Shown: positions 7,759-15,895 of the stretch, one piece after another | Position numbering within the stretch: position 1 is the stretch's first letter | Layout: every line of letters starts with the position of its first letter | NCBI RefSeq assembly: GCF_009727065.1 | Contig: NZ_WNLP01000012.1 | Span: 1-32,718 of the forward strand | DNA: 32,718 nucleotides | Direction: 5' to 3' | Source: Bifidobacterium canis | GTDB lineage: Bacteria; Actinomycetota; Actinomycetes; Actinomycetales; Bifidobacteriaceae | Notes under the pieces: generated by a model | What the model saw: the letters and a program-made list of their open reading frames with translations, nothing else | What the model was told of the DNA's origin: nothing | Database searches by the model: none | Position numbers and translations under genes: made by a program

Positions 7759-8628
7759 ATGCACGGAGTCAGCGCAGACACTTTTCTCCGCTACACCCGC
7801 GCATACGGCGCGAATTGGGGCGACGAAGCCCTCCAAATGATAGAAGACGGCACGGCCCCACTCGACGTGGCCGCAATCCTGATTATTCTGCGCACATTGA
7901 ACCAGATCTGCGACGACAACCTGCGCTTAGCAGACATCTTCTTCTTCAATGCGCCCGCCAATGCGATCCGCATCTCAAAAGATCTGACGGCAAGTACACA
8001 GTCTGTGCAGAAGATTCTGCAGGGCGCGCCCGTCTCGTTCTATACCAACGACAGCGCGAAGGCAGACAATCCGCATAACATCGCGTATGAGATGCGACTG
8101 TGCAAGGAAGCATGCCAGCGCAAGTCCAAGCCGTGCACCGAACTCGAAAAACTGGGCGTCAACAAACTCGGCGTGAGCATAGACGCGTTCCGCAACTGGT
8201 GCAAGGCGCTATTCGGCAGATCGATTGACGAGGAAGCTCAACTGCACAAAACCATTCGCAACACCGATGTCAATAAGATCGGCGCGCAGATCATCGAAGA
8301 CATGTATCGCGAACATATCAACAGAGTCAAGTATTCGCTGCACAACGCCGACTGCTGGCAGGGGCGCAACATCAATTTGATGTCGAACGATGAGCTCGAC
8401 AAACTTGAGGATGACCTGCAAGTGATGCGCGACTGCCCACCCAAGACGCAAGCACTGCGGCAGATCGCGTTTGTGCGGCAAAAGCGCGCATATGACGCAT
8501 GCCTGTTCACGCAAGGGCAACTGGTGTTCCAGCCCGACCGGATCCCGTCAAAGCACTATGACGACGAACAGCCTGCAGATGACTGCGCTACCATCTCTTC
8601 CGGCGCCTACACCAACCCCGACGAGTAG
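7759..8628 (+). CDS. Unrecognised protein, weakly XRE-like N-terminus
   Basis: A 289-residue cytoplasmic protein with no family I recognise. Residues from about 5 to 60 (GVSADTFLRY, then IEDGTAPLDVAAILIILRTL) have the spacing of a Cro/C1-type helix-turn-helix, and KLGVSIDAFRNWCKALFG near residue 135 could be a second such unit, so a DNA-binding role is possible but unproven. The C-terminal tail is acidic and low in complexity. The start is uncertain: ATG at 7759 lacks a Shine-Dalgarno, while an in-frame TTG at 7741 follows GGGGA by only three bases. It stands alone between rpmE and a tRNA, preceded by AT-rich DNA and followed by a long inverted repeat, a setting that could mean horizontal acquisition. 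Confidence 0.65.
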   Translation: MHGVSADTFLRYTRAYGANWGDEALQMIEDGTAPLDVAAILIILRTLNQICDDNLRLADIFFFNAPANAIRISKDLTASTQSVQKILQGAPVSFYTNDSAKADNPHNIAYEMRLCKEACQRKSKPCTELEKLGVNKLGVSIDAFRNWCKALFGRSIDEEAQLHKTIRNTDVNKIGAQIIEDMYREHINRVKYSLHNADCWQGRNINLMSNDELDKLEDDLQVMRDCPPKTQALRQIAFVRQKRAYDACLFTQGQLVFQPDRIPSKHYDDEQPADDCATISSGAYTNPDE

Positions 8629-8640
8629 ACTCGCTCACCG

Positions 8641-8767
8641 ATTTTGCTGGCGGGATATAAAACTCGCTTACACGCATGTATACGAATTATAAAAACCCGC
8701 TATTTTCCAACGAAAATAGTTTTGAGATACTTGGCGCTATGCGAGTTTTATATCCCCGCCAGCAAAT
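8641..8767. repeat. Long inverted repeat (27-bp arms) with inner hairpin
   Basis: The arm at 8641-8667 (ending ATATAAAACTCGC) and the arm at 8741-8767 are reverse complements apart from two one-base length differences. The 73 bp between them contain CTATTTTC/GAAAATAG (8700-8719), a second hairpin. The element lies between the unrecognised gene and the tRNA terminator. It is too long for a simple terminator and could be a miniature inverted-repeat element or a folded RNA. Confidence 0.75.
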
Positions 8768-8818
8768 ATATCGATCGCGGCCAGCCGGCATCGATGAAAA
8801 CCCGACCACGGATATGCA

Positions 8819-8841
8819 AAACCCGCCGAAATGGCGGGTTT
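8819..8841 (-). terminator. Terminator of the CAT-anticodon tRNA
   Basis: AAACCCGCC (8819-8827) and GGCGGGTTT (8833-8841) form a 9-bp stem with a five-base loop, seven bases past the tRNA 3' end on the minus strand, ending in TTTTGC. Confidence 0.75.
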
Positions 8842-8848
8842 ATTGTAG

Positions 8849-8922
8849 TGGGGCCTCAGGGGCTTGAACCCTGGACCGGCGGATTATGAGTCCGATGCTC
8901 TAACCGACTGAGCTAAGGCCCC
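8849..8922 (-). tRNA. tRNA with anticodon CAT, probably tRNA-Ile2
   Basis: The minus strand folds into a 74-nt tRNA: acceptor GGGGCCT/AGGCCCC, D-arm GCTC...GAGC, anticodon loop CTCATAA and T-arm CAGGG-TTCAAGC-CCCTG. The 3' CCA is not encoded. The anticodon CAT fits Met or, after lysidine modification by TilS, Ile(AUA). The strings TTAGCTCAG, GACTCATAATC and GGTC resemble bacterial tRNA-Ile2 more than elongator tRNA-Met, hence the lean towards Ile2; this was judged from memory. The top pair of the anticodon stem (T27-C43) is mismatched. Confidence 0.9.
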
Positions 8923-8957
8923 ATGTTGAACGCAGGTGTGCGAAGCAACTTGTCTAG

Positions 8958-8963
8958 ATTATA
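8958..8963 (-). promoter_or_regulatory. -10 box of the tRNA promoter
   Basis: TATAAT on the minus strand lies 35 bp upstream of the tRNA 5' end. No good -35 is visible at the expected distance in the GC-rich sequence before it. Confidence 0.4.
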
Positions 8964-9013
8964 AATCGCCCGCGACTGCACAGACACACTGCATGGGAAC
9001 AGACAGCGCAGCC

Positions 9014-9913
9014 TTACCTTTTCTTCTCCTGCTTCGCTTTTTCTTGCGCAACCTTTTCCTGCGCGGCCTTCTGTTCAGCCGCGCGTTTGGCCGCGTCCGC
9101 CTTCTCCTGCTCTTCCTGACGCAGCTTCTCTTCGTTCGACTGCTTGACTTCGTTGATCTTCACGTTGAGATCGTCGACGTAGCTGTTGATCTTCGTCAGA
9201 TCCTCCTCGGATGCCATCGCCGAGCCTTCGCCGATGAGCTTAGACAGGTCGTTCCACACGTTTTCGCTCGTCACGTGACCTTTTGCGGAGTTCAGCACAT
9301 TGCTCGCATCGCGCAGCAACGTCTCCAGCGAATCGTGCGCGTCATCGACTTGCTTGAGCTCACGCGACATGTTCACTTCGTCGATCGCGTTCTTCAGTGA
9401 CACCGTGTGCTCGTCATACCAAGTCGATGCTTCGGCTGCCTGCGCGATGCGGTTGTCGAGGTCTGCCGCGCTTGCCACATCGCAGTTCACCGTAGCCGGC
9501 ACTTCGGCGGACAGTTGCGCGTCGAGCTGCTTGACCACGGCGGAGTCCTTGACGTCGATGTCGCTGACGGTGTTGGCGACGGCGGCATCTGCGCCCACGA
9601 GATCACGGTATGCCGCAACTTTGTCATCGAGCTTGGTGACTGACTGCTCACATGTTGAACGTTTTTCTGAGATCACCGACTGGTGGTGACGGTCGATTCC
9701 TACGATCACCGTGATGAGCACGGCGAATATTGCGAGCATGACGACGGAGATAATGACGAGTCGTTTGTAGAACGCGTGCTCGTCGTCGCCGGAAGGCTTG
9801 CGATGCGAAGTCGGTGGCTTGCGCCCCATTGACGCGATTTCAGTAGGATTGATGAGTTCGGTTTGCGTTCCGGTCTCTCCGCCGTTCGCAACCATGGTCG
9901 AATTATTGTCCAC
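9014..9913 (-). CDS. Membrane-anchored protein with charged C-terminal coiled coil
   Basis: A protein of about 299 residues with a type II layout. A cytoplasmic N-terminus of about 50 residues comes first, then one membrane helix (LVIISVVMLAIFAVLITVIVGI), then an outside domain rich in alpha-helix-forming residues. The last 55 residues are almost all K, E, Q and A (for example EKADAAKRAAEQKAAQEKVA), a likely coiled coil. Two cysteines in the outer domain could pair. No enzyme motif is visible and no function is assigned. The GTG at 9913 is chosen because GAGG lies eight bases before it; an ATG at 9964 is a less well supported alternative. Cell-envelope or wall-associated roles are possible. 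Confidence 0.75.
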   Translation of the reverse strand: MDNNSTMVANGGETGTQTELINPTEIASMGRKPPTSHRKPSGDDEHAFYKRLVIISVVMLAIFAVLITVIVGIDRHHQSVISEKRSTCEQSVTKLDDKVAAYRDLVGADAAVANTVSDIDVKDSAVVKQLDAQLSAEVPATVNCDVASAADLDNRIAQAAEASTWYDEHTVSLKNAIDEVNMSRELKQVDDAHDSLETLLRDASNVLNSAKGHVTSENVWNDLSKLIGEGSAMASEEDLTKINSYVDDLNVKINEVKQSNEEKLRQEEQEKADAAKRAAEQKAAQEKVAQEKAKQEKKR

Positions 9914-10113
9914 GTTCTCTTCCTCGCTGTTGTTCGGCGTCACCGTTCTGCATGTTCGCCGCATGCTGACGCCGCATTCCGTTCTCTCACAGTGAATGCT
10001 GGTATATCTGTTGTCGTCCAAACAGTAAGCATCATTGTTCGCATTTCGACACCAATATCAGCGCGTCAGCGTATGTTATGAGTGATTATTCTACGAACCG
10101 CCCCTCCCAAAGC

Positions 10114-10141
10114 AAACAGCCGCCCCACCGAGCGGCTGTTT
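10114..10141 (-). terminator. Terminator of the ECF S-component gene
   Basis: AAACAGCCGC (10114-10123) pairs with GCGGCTGTTT (10132-10141) around eight bases, 58 bp past the stop of the upstream minus-strand gene, followed by GCTTTGG on the minus strand. Confidence 0.7.
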
Positions 10142-10199
10142 ATACACAATACGAACAAATATCTAGTTGATTATTTGTTCAGATGCCGAGCCTGCAGAT

Positions 10200-10838
10200 T
10201 CACTGCGAAGCGGCGTCCGCGCGAATCGCGCGGCCGGAGGCGAAATGGTCGAGCGCCCCCGTTTTCGCGATCGCTACGAACAGGAACCAGCTGAATACGC
10301 CGGCGATCAATGCGCCGCCGACCAGTTCGCTGATGATGTGCACGATGCCGCGCGGGCTGAACAGCGCGACGCCCTGATACCTGAAGAACAGCAGGTAGAA
10401 CCCGTATTCCAGCGCCGTGCACAGCCCCGACAGCACCGCCATCGGCAGATTGAACACGCGATATCGCGTCACCGCGAACGGCAGCTCCGCAAACAATCCT
10501 TGCAAAATGGCGGAGATGAACACAAAAGTGAACGCGAAATTATTGCCCAGCAACATTTCGACGGCACTGCCCACCACATTCACATACACTGCGGCGCCCG
10601 GCTTGCGCAGAATCAGCAGTGCGAGCGTGCCGGAGAAATACCAGACCGCGTGCAGAACGCTCGCGATGCCCGGCAAAATGGAACCAAGCACCGAGGAAAT
10701 CGGCATGTAGGCGAAGTTCAAGCCCCAGAACACAAGGCCGCAACCGACCCCTAGCGCTGCTCCGAGTGCGATATCCGCCGGCCTCCAGCGGAATCGCGAA
10801 TGTGTTCGTTGTTGTGTTTGCGTAAGACCCTGTGACAT
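10200..10838 (-). CDS. ykoE: ECF transporter S component, YkoE family (thiamine precursor uptake)
   Basis: A 212-residue membrane protein with about five or six hydrophobic helices. The ALGAALGVGCGLVFWG helix, the GNNFAF segment and the C-terminal GALIAGVFSWFLF match the YkoE-type substrate-binding subunits, which take up hydroxymethylpyrimidine or thiamine with an energy-coupling module. No ECF ATPase or T component is adjacent here, so it would have to share a module encoded elsewhere, or its partners lie outside the window. The ATG at 10838 follows GAAGGAG. The leader contains a candidate pseudoknot at 10861-10918 rather than an obvious TPP riboswitch. Confidence 0.8.
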   Translation of the reverse strand: MSQGLTQTQQRTHSRFRWRPADIALGAALGVGCGLVFWGLNFAYMPISSVLGSILPGIASVLHAVWYFSGTLALLILRKPGAAVYVNVVGSAVEMLLGNNFAFTFVFISAILQGLFAELPFAVTRYRVFNLPMAVLSGLCTALEYGFYLLFFRYQGVALFSPRGIVHIISELVGGALIAGVFSWFLFVAIAKTGALDHFASGRAIRADAASQ

Positions 10839-10860
10839 GGGTGCTCCTTCTTTTTCCACT

Positions 10861-10918
10861 GCTGCACACAGAAAAATCACTGCGACGCATCTTGACCTGT
10901 GCAGCCCGGGCGGATGCG
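10861..10918 (-). promoter_or_regulatory. Candidate pseudoknot in the ykoE leader
   Basis: Two perfect complementary pairs interlock. GCTGCACA (10861-10868) pairs with TGTGCAGC (10898-10905), and CGCATC (10886-10891) pairs with GATGCG (10913-10918). The order A-B-A'-B' is an H-type pseudoknot if both form, or a pair of mutually exclusive hairpins. It ends 22 bp before the start codon, close to the ribosome site. I see no conserved TPP-riboswitch strings. A metabolite or attenuation role is inference. Confidence 0.45.
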
Positions 10919-11131
10919 CCTTGCTCATAGTAACATCCACTATTCGAAAACTGCGCATATATGTTCAAATATGAGAAAAATATGAAAACTCGGCGGAACA
11001 AAAACACGCACGTTTTCGCACATTGGAACGTTGCGCTGGCACGCAATGCACGTTTGCTACGGTGTTGCACGAAGCATACGCTGTGCACACTGCGGTCACA
11101 GCACGGCAACCACGAGCATATGGGAGGAACC

Positions 11132-12418
11132 ATGAGCGAGCATGTAGATACGATCTGCGTTCAGGGCGGCTACCAGCCGGGCAACGGCGAGTCGCGCACG
11201 CCGCCGATCATTCAGGCGACGACGTTCAAATACACGTCGAGCGAGCAGATGAGTCGCCTGTTCGATCTGTCGGAAAGCGGTTATTTCTACACGCGTCTGC
11301 AGAATCCCACCAACGACACGGTGGCTGCGAAGATCTGCGAGATGGAGGGTGGCGTGGCTGCGATGCTCACGTCTTCCGGTCAGGCGGCGAACTTCTTCGC
11401 GCTGTTCAACATCTGCAACGAGGGAGATCACATTGTCGCATCGAGCGCCATCTACGGCGGCACGTTCAACCTGATCAACGTGACGATGCGCAAAATGGGC
11501 ATCACCTGCACGTTCGTGAACCCCGACTGTTCCGATGAAGAGCTCGAGGCTGCGTTCCAGCCGAACACGAAGGCGGTGTTCGGCGAGTCCATTTCGAACC
11601 CTGCGCTGATCGTGCTCGATTTCGAGAAATTCGCGGGCGCGGCGCACCGTCACGGTGTGCCGTTGATCGTCGACAACACGTTCCCGACGCCGATCAATTG
11701 CCGTCCGTTCGAATACGGCGTCGACATCGTGACGCACGCGACCACGAAATATATGGACGGCCACGGCTCCTGCGTGGGCGGTGCGATCGTGGACTCGGGC
11801 AACTTCGATTGGATGGCGCACGCGAACAAGTTCCCCGGCATGTGCACGCCCGACGATTCCTACCACGGCGTCACCTATGCGAAAGACTTCGGCAAGGCCG
11901 CATTCATCACGAAGGCGACGGCGCAGCTGATGCGTGATTTCGGCTCCACGCCGGCGCCGATCAACTCGTGGATCATGGGCATGCATTTGGAGTCGCTCGG
12001 CGTGCGCATGCAACGCCACTGTGAGAACGCGTTGAAGGTGGCACAGTTCCTGCAGTCGGATCCGCGCATCTCCTGGGTGAGCTTCCCCGGTTTGCCCGGT
12101 GACAAGTACCATGCGCTGGCTGAAAAATACATGCCGAACGGCACGTGCGGCGTGATCTCGTTCGGCGTGCCGGGCGGTCGTGAGAAGGTCGCGTCGTTCC
12201 TCGATCATCTCAAGATGATTTCGATCGCCACGCATGTCGCCGACGCGCGCAGTTGCACGCTCTACCCCGCCGGCACGACGCATCGCCAGCTCACCGAGCA
12301 GCAGCTCGAAGAGGCGGGCGTCGGCATTGATTTGGTTCGCTTGAGCTGCGGCATTGAGAACGCTGACGATATCATCGCCGATTTGAAGCAGGCGCTCGAC
12401 ACTGTGTTCGGTGAGTGA
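11132..12418 (+). CDS. metY: O-acetylhomoserine sulfhydrylase (aminocarboxypropyltransferase)
   Basis: A 428-residue PLP enzyme of the Cys/Met metabolism family that makes homocysteine from O-acetylhomoserine and sulfide, or cysteine by a related reaction. Family features are YTRLQNPTN near the start, SSGQAANFFAL, VDNTFPTP (PLP-contacting Asp) and the PLP lysine in THATTKYMDGHG. Length suits O-acetylhomoserine sulfhydrylases rather than the shorter cystathionine synthases. The start at 11132 has GGGAGG four bases upstream; the open frame runs further upstream through sequence without a ribosome site, which I leave out. It is divergent from ykoE and followed by a strong hairpin. Confidence 0.93.
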   Translation: MSEHVDTICVQGGYQPGNGESRTPPIIQATTFKYTSSEQMSRLFDLSESGYFYTRLQNPTNDTVAAKICEMEGGVAAMLTSSGQAANFFALFNICNEGDHIVASSAIYGGTFNLINVTMRKMGITCTFVNPDCSDEELEAAFQPNTKAVFGESISNPALIVLDFEKFAGAAHRHGVPLIVDNTFPTPINCRPFEYGVDIVTHATTKYMDGHGSCVGGAIVDSGNFDWMAHANKFPGMCTPDDSYHGVTYAKDFGKAAFITKATAQLMRDFGSTPAPINSWIMGMHLESLGVRMQRHCENALKVAQFLQSDPRISWVSFPGLPGDKYHALAEKYMPNGTCGVISFGVPGGREKVASFLDHLKMISIATHVADARSCTLYPAGTTHRQLTEQQLEEAGVGIDLVRLSCGIENADDIIADLKQALDTVFGE

Positions 12419-12424
12419 TATTTC

Positions 12425-12464
12425 GCGCGGGCGAGCAGGCACACCGGTGTCGGCTCGCCCGCGC
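12425..12464 (+). terminator. GC-rich hairpin after metY
   Basis: GCGCGGGCGAGC (12425-12436) and GCTCGCCCGCGC (12453-12464) form a perfect 12-bp stem six bases after the metY stop. No U-run follows; the -10 box of the next gene comes directly after it. Confidence 0.65.
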
Positions 12465-12469
12465 TCCGC

Positions 12470-12475
12470 TATACT
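12470..12475 (+). promoter_or_regulatory. -10 box giving a near-leaderless transcript
   Basis: TATACT ends eight bases before the ATG of the deformylase-like gene, so transcription would start at or next to the start codon. The expected -35 falls in the preceding hairpin and is not consensus. Confidence 0.4.
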
Positions 12476-12483
12476 CGATTGGT

Positions 12484-12912
12484 ATGCGCAGAGAGATCAT
12501 GAAGAACATCGAGTTTCTACGGCAACCTTCCCCCGACGCCGATCCCTCCGATCCGCTTGATTCCGCGATCGCGCAGGATCTCAAAGACACGTTGGCTGCG
12601 AACCGCGATGATTGCGTGGGCATGGCGGCCAACATGATCGGCGAGCATAGGCGCATCATTGCCTTTGTCGACGCTGATCTCGGCGGTGCGATCACAGTGA
12701 TGTTCAACCCACGCATCACCGCCACAAGCGGTTCATACGACACCACGGAAGGATGTCTGTCGCTTGATGGCGAGCGCCCAGTGCAACGGTTCGAACGCAT
12801 CGAAGTCGACTACATCACACGCCGCGGCCGTGCTCAGCATGCCACGTTCACCGGGTTCACCGCGCAGATCATTCAGCATGAAATCGATCATTGCGACGGC
12901 ATCATCATCTGA
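12484..12912 (+). CDS. def: Peptide deformylase-like protein, type III-like
   Basis: A 142-residue protein of the deformylase fold, which removes formyl from nascent N-termini. The metal motifs are intact: EGCLS (motif 2) and QHEIDH (motif 3, HExxDH). Motif 1 reads VGMAANMIG instead of the usual GLGLAAxQIG, so the catalytic glutamine position holds methionine; this form is known to me from short type III-like deformylases of Gram-positive bacteria. It is shorter than a classical Def. The start could be 12484 (close behind a -10 box) or the ATG at 12499 behind GAGAG. It may be a second deformylase or have a changed substrate. Confidence 0.85.
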   Translation: MRREIMKNIEFLRQPSPDADPSDPLDSAIAQDLKDTLAANRDDCVGMAANMIGEHRRIIAFVDADLGGAITVMFNPRITATSGSYDTTEGCLSLDGERPVQRFERIEVDYITRRGRAQHATFTGFTAQIIQHEIDHCDGIII

Positions 12913-13002
12913 GCCAAGCACCTGTAGACCTCTTTTGGAATAATAGGTGTGCACTTGAACGCGCAGTTATGACGCGCATATTCGAAACAGAACGGAATCA
13001 AG

Positions 13003-14679
13003 TTGGCTGAGTTTATTTATCAGATGATCAACGCCCGCAAAGCTTACGGCGATCGAGTCATCCTCGACAACGTCACGCTGAGCTTCCTGCCGGGTGCGAA
13101 AATCGGCGTGGTGGGCCCGAACGGCATGGGTAAGTCCACGTTGCTCAAAATCATGGCCGGTCTCGACACGGTGAGCAATGGCGAGGCGACGCTGACCCCG
13201 GGCTACACGGTCGGTATTCTGCAGCAGGAGCCGCCGCTGGATGAGAGCAAGACGGTTGGCGAGAACATCAAAATGGCGTTCGGCGACATCGCCGCCAAGG
13301 TCGAACGCTTCAACGAGATCGGTGAGGAGATGGCGAATCCAGATGCCGACTTCGACTCGCTGATGGAGGAGATGGGCAAGCTGCAGACCGAGATCGACGC
13401 TGCGAACGGCTGGGATCTCGACTCGCAGCTCGATCAGGCGATGGACGCGTTGCAGTGCCCTGACCCCGACACCCCGGTTTCCGTGTGCTCCGGTGGCGAG
13501 CGCCGCCGCGTGGCACTGTGCAAGCTGCTGCTCGAGGCACCGGATCTGCTGCTGCTCGACGAGCCTACCAACCATTTGGATGCCGAGTCGATCCTGTGGC
13601 TGGAGAAGTTCCTGCACCAGTACCCGGGCGCGGTCATCGCCGTCACACACGACCGTTACTTCATGGATAACGTGGCTGAATGGATCTGCGAGGTGGATCG
13701 CGGCCAGCTCTACCCATACAAGGGCAACTACTCCACGTATTTGGAGACGAAGGCGAAGCGTATGGAGATCCAGGGCGCCAAAGACGCCAAGCTCGCCAAG
13801 CGCCTGAAGAACGAGCTCGACTGGGTGCGTTCCTCGCCGAAGGCTCGTCAGGCCAAGAACAAGGCCCGTCTGGAGCGTTACGACCAGATGGAGCAGGAAG
13901 CACGCAATTCCAAGAAGCTCGACTTCTCCGAGATTCAGATTCCACCGGGACCACGCCTGGGCTCCACGGTTCTCGAGGCCGAGCACATTCACAAGGCGTT
14001 CGGCGACCGCGTGCTCATCGACGACCTGAGCTTCACACTGCCGCGCAACGGCATCGTCGGCGTGATCGGCCCGAACGGCGTCGGCAAGTCCACGCTGTTC
14101 AAGACGATCGTCGGTTTGGAGCCGCTTTCCGGTGGCAGCCTGAAGATCGGCGACACCGTGAAGATCAGCTATGTCGACCAGAACCGCGAGGGTCTTGACC
14201 CGAACAAGAACCTGTGGGAGGCGGTGTCTGACGGCAACGACTTCATCGAGGTCGGTGGCGTGGAAGTGCCGACGCGCGCATATGTGGCGAGCTTCGGCTT
14301 CAAGGGTTCCGACCAGCAGAAGCTCACCGGCGTGCTCTCCGGCGGCGAGCGCAACCGTTTGAACCTTGCGCTCACGTTGAAGCAGGGCGGCAACCTGCTG
14401 CTGCTCGACGAACCGACGAACGATCTGGACGTCGAGACGCTCGAATCGCTTGAAAACGCGTTGATCGAGTTCCCGGGCTGCGCTGTGGTGATTTCCCACG
14501 ACCGTTGGTTCCTCGACCGCATCGCCACGCACATCCTCGCATGGGAGGGCACCGACGAGAACCCTGCCAACTGGTATTGGTTCGAAGGAAACTTCCAGGC
14601 ATACCAGGAGAACAAAATCGCTCGCTTGGGTGAGGAGGCGGCTCGTCCGCACCGTTTGCACCGCAAGCTGACGCGCTAG
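13003..14679 (+). CDS. ettA: Energy-dependent translational throttle protein EttA (ABC-F)
   Basis: A 558-residue ABC-F ATPase that binds the ribosomal E site and gates translation according to the ATP/ADP ratio. It has two nucleotide domains and no membrane part. Domain 1 has GPNGMGKST, signature CSGGERRR and LLLLDEPTNHLD; domain 2 has GPNGVGKST, LSGGERNR and LLLLDEPTNDLD. A charged linker with the KARQAKNKARLERYDQM helix lies between them. Length and the opening AEFIYQM match EttA. The start is TTG at 13003 with only a weak GGAA before it. A monocistronic layout is likely, with its own terminator. Confidence 0.94.
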   Translation: MAEFIYQMINARKAYGDRVILDNVTLSFLPGAKIGVVGPNGMGKSTLLKIMAGLDTVSNGEATLTPGYTVGILQQEPPLDESKTVGENIKMAFGDIAAKVERFNEIGEEMANPDADFDSLMEEMGKLQTEIDAANGWDLDSQLDQAMDALQCPDPDTPVSVCSGGERRRVALCKLLLEAPDLLLLDEPTNHLDAESILWLEKFLHQYPGAVIAVTHDRYFMDNVAEWICEVDRGQLYPYKGNYSTYLETKAKRMEIQGAKDAKLAKRLKNELDWVRSSPKARQAKNKARLERYDQMEQEARNSKKLDFSEIQIPPGPRLGSTVLEAEHIHKAFGDRVLIDDLSFTLPRNGIVGVIGPNGVGKSTLFKTIVGLEPLSGGSLKIGDTVKISYVDQNREGLDPNKNLWEAVSDGNDFIEVGGVEVPTRAYVASFGFKGSDQQKLTGVLSGGERNRLNLALTLKQGGNLLLLDEPTNDLDVETLESLENALIEFPGCAVVISHDRWFLDRIATHILAWEGTDENPANWYWFEGNFQAYQENKIARLGEEAARPHRLHRKLTR

Positions 14680-14697
14680 TTCGTTCCAGTTGCTGAG

Positions 14698-14760
14698 AAT
14701 GCCAGCGGCGTTCAACGGAGACTTGAGGTTCTCCCCCGAACGCCGCTGGCATTTTCATTT
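14698..14760 (+). terminator. ettA terminator
   Basis: A 16-bp perfect stem (14698-14713 with 14738-14753, core GCCAGCGGCG) closes a 24-base loop and is followed by TTCATTTGC, 19 bp past the ettA stop. Confidence 0.8.
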
Positions 14761-14908
14761 GCGTGCCTATCTTCTGTATCTTCTCCGTGCGCGCGCATTG
14801 CCTCGCTGCGCATAATGTTTTGACTCGCTCTTAACATGCTCTTGCTAGATTGCAAAACAGTGTTGATTACGTAGCCGGTGCAGCGTGAATGTGAAAGGAT
14901 CGTCGACC

Positions 14909-15814
14909 ATGACAGATGACACCAAGACTCCGATTCAGCGTATTGTTGACGTGCTGACTTTGGGCAATCCGTCGACATACCGCAATCACACGTATATTAA
15001 TGGCGAGAGCATGTATTTCCCCACTGGTCGCGTGTATGGAGGTCAGGTCATCTCGCAGTCGTTGATCGCCGCTTCGAAGACCGTTCCCGAAGATCGTCTG
15101 CCGGATTCGATTCACGGCTACTTCATCGCCCCCGGCGACATTCATCAGGACCTGTTGTTCGACGTGGAGAATCTGCGCGACGGCCACTCGTTCTCGGCAC
15201 GCCGCGTGAACGTGACGCAATCGCATGGTTCGATTCTGACGGCGATCGCCAGTTTCCAGACGCAGGGGCAGTCCGGCGTTGAGTTCGCCGACCCCATGCC
15301 CACCGATATTCCTGAACCGGAGTCGCTGACCAGTTCGATCGACATGATGAAACCATATGCCGATCAGTCGGCGTTCGCGAAGTATTATGCGCAGAATTCG
15401 CCGTTCGATATTCGCTATATTTCCAAGCCGATCATGCTCGGCCCCGACAAGGAGAGCGCCGCTCACGATGATGGCAGGCAGTTGCTGTGGATGCGTGCGA
15501 ATGGCGATATTGACGTGTCGCAGACCTTCCACCGCGCACTGCTGGCGCTTGGTTGCGATCAGGTGATGCTCGAACCGATTCTGCGCCGAGCGGGACTCAC
15601 GGTGATGACTCCGGGCATTTCGTTCGCTTCGATCGATCATTCGATGTGGTGGTATCGCGACATCGATGTGACGAAGTGGCATCTGTATGTGCAAGATACG
15701 CCGACGGCGGCTCACGGCCGTGGCTTGTCGACTGCGAAGGTATATTCGCAGGATGGTGATCTTGTGGCATGCATGGTGCAGGAAGTAATGGTTCGCATTC
15801 CCGAACAGCACTGA
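14909..15814 (+). CDS. tesB: Acyl-CoA thioesterase II
   Basis: A 301-residue double hotdog protein that hydrolyses acyl-CoA to fatty acid and CoA. Recognisable TesB stretches are GRVYGGQVISQSL, the SIHGYFIAPGD strand, SFSARRVNVTQ and, in the second hotdog, ASIDHSMWWYRDID with the active-site Asp, followed by GRGLSTAKVYSQDG. The ATG at 14909 is chosen with AAAGGA about nine bases upstream, over a GTG at 14885. It stands alone between two terminators. The physiological substrate in this organism is not evident from the context. Confidence 0.92.
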   Translation: MTDDTKTPIQRIVDVLTLGNPSTYRNHTYINGESMYFPTGRVYGGQVISQSLIAASKTVPEDRLPDSIHGYFIAPGDIHQDLLFDVENLRDGHSFSARRVNVTQSHGSILTAIASFQTQGQSGVEFADPMPTDIPEPESLTSSIDMMKPYADQSAFAKYYAQNSPFDIRYISKPIMLGPDKESAAHDDGRQLLWMRANGDIDVSQTFHRALLALGCDQVMLEPILRRAGLTVMTPGISFASIDHSMWWYRDIDVTKWHLYVQDTPTAAHGRGLSTAKVYSQDGDLVACMVQEVMVRIPEQH

Positions 15815-15830
15815 CACATAATCGTATAGC

Positions 15831-15862
15831 AAATGCGCCGCCTATTTGTAGGCGGCGCATTT
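15831..15862. terminator. Bidirectional terminator, tesB / DUF3180 gene
   Basis: AAATGCGCCGCCTA (15831-15844) pairs perfectly with 15849-15862 around a TTTG loop. It lies between the convergent tesB and DUF3180-type genes, and both strands give A- or T-rich ends. Confidence 0.85.
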
Positions 15863-15895
15863 TGCATACCTTGCTGTCGTGTGACGCTGGCGCGC

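Noticed and set aside
10839..10960. A TPP riboswitch before ykoE
   Set aside because: The conserved CTGAGA and ACCTGATC-type strings were not found; only the pseudoknot-like pairings are visible.
10961..11131. A 57-residue N-terminal extension of the O-acetylhomoserine sulfhydrylase
   Set aside because: The extension is basic and cysteine-rich, unlike the family, while an ideal Shine-Dalgarno precedes the ATG at 11132.
12967..14715. A 582-codon minus-strand frame opposite ettA, and similar long frames opposite xylA (5652-7076) and metY (11096-12442)
   Set aside because: All mirror strongly supported genes and have skewed composition without motifs.
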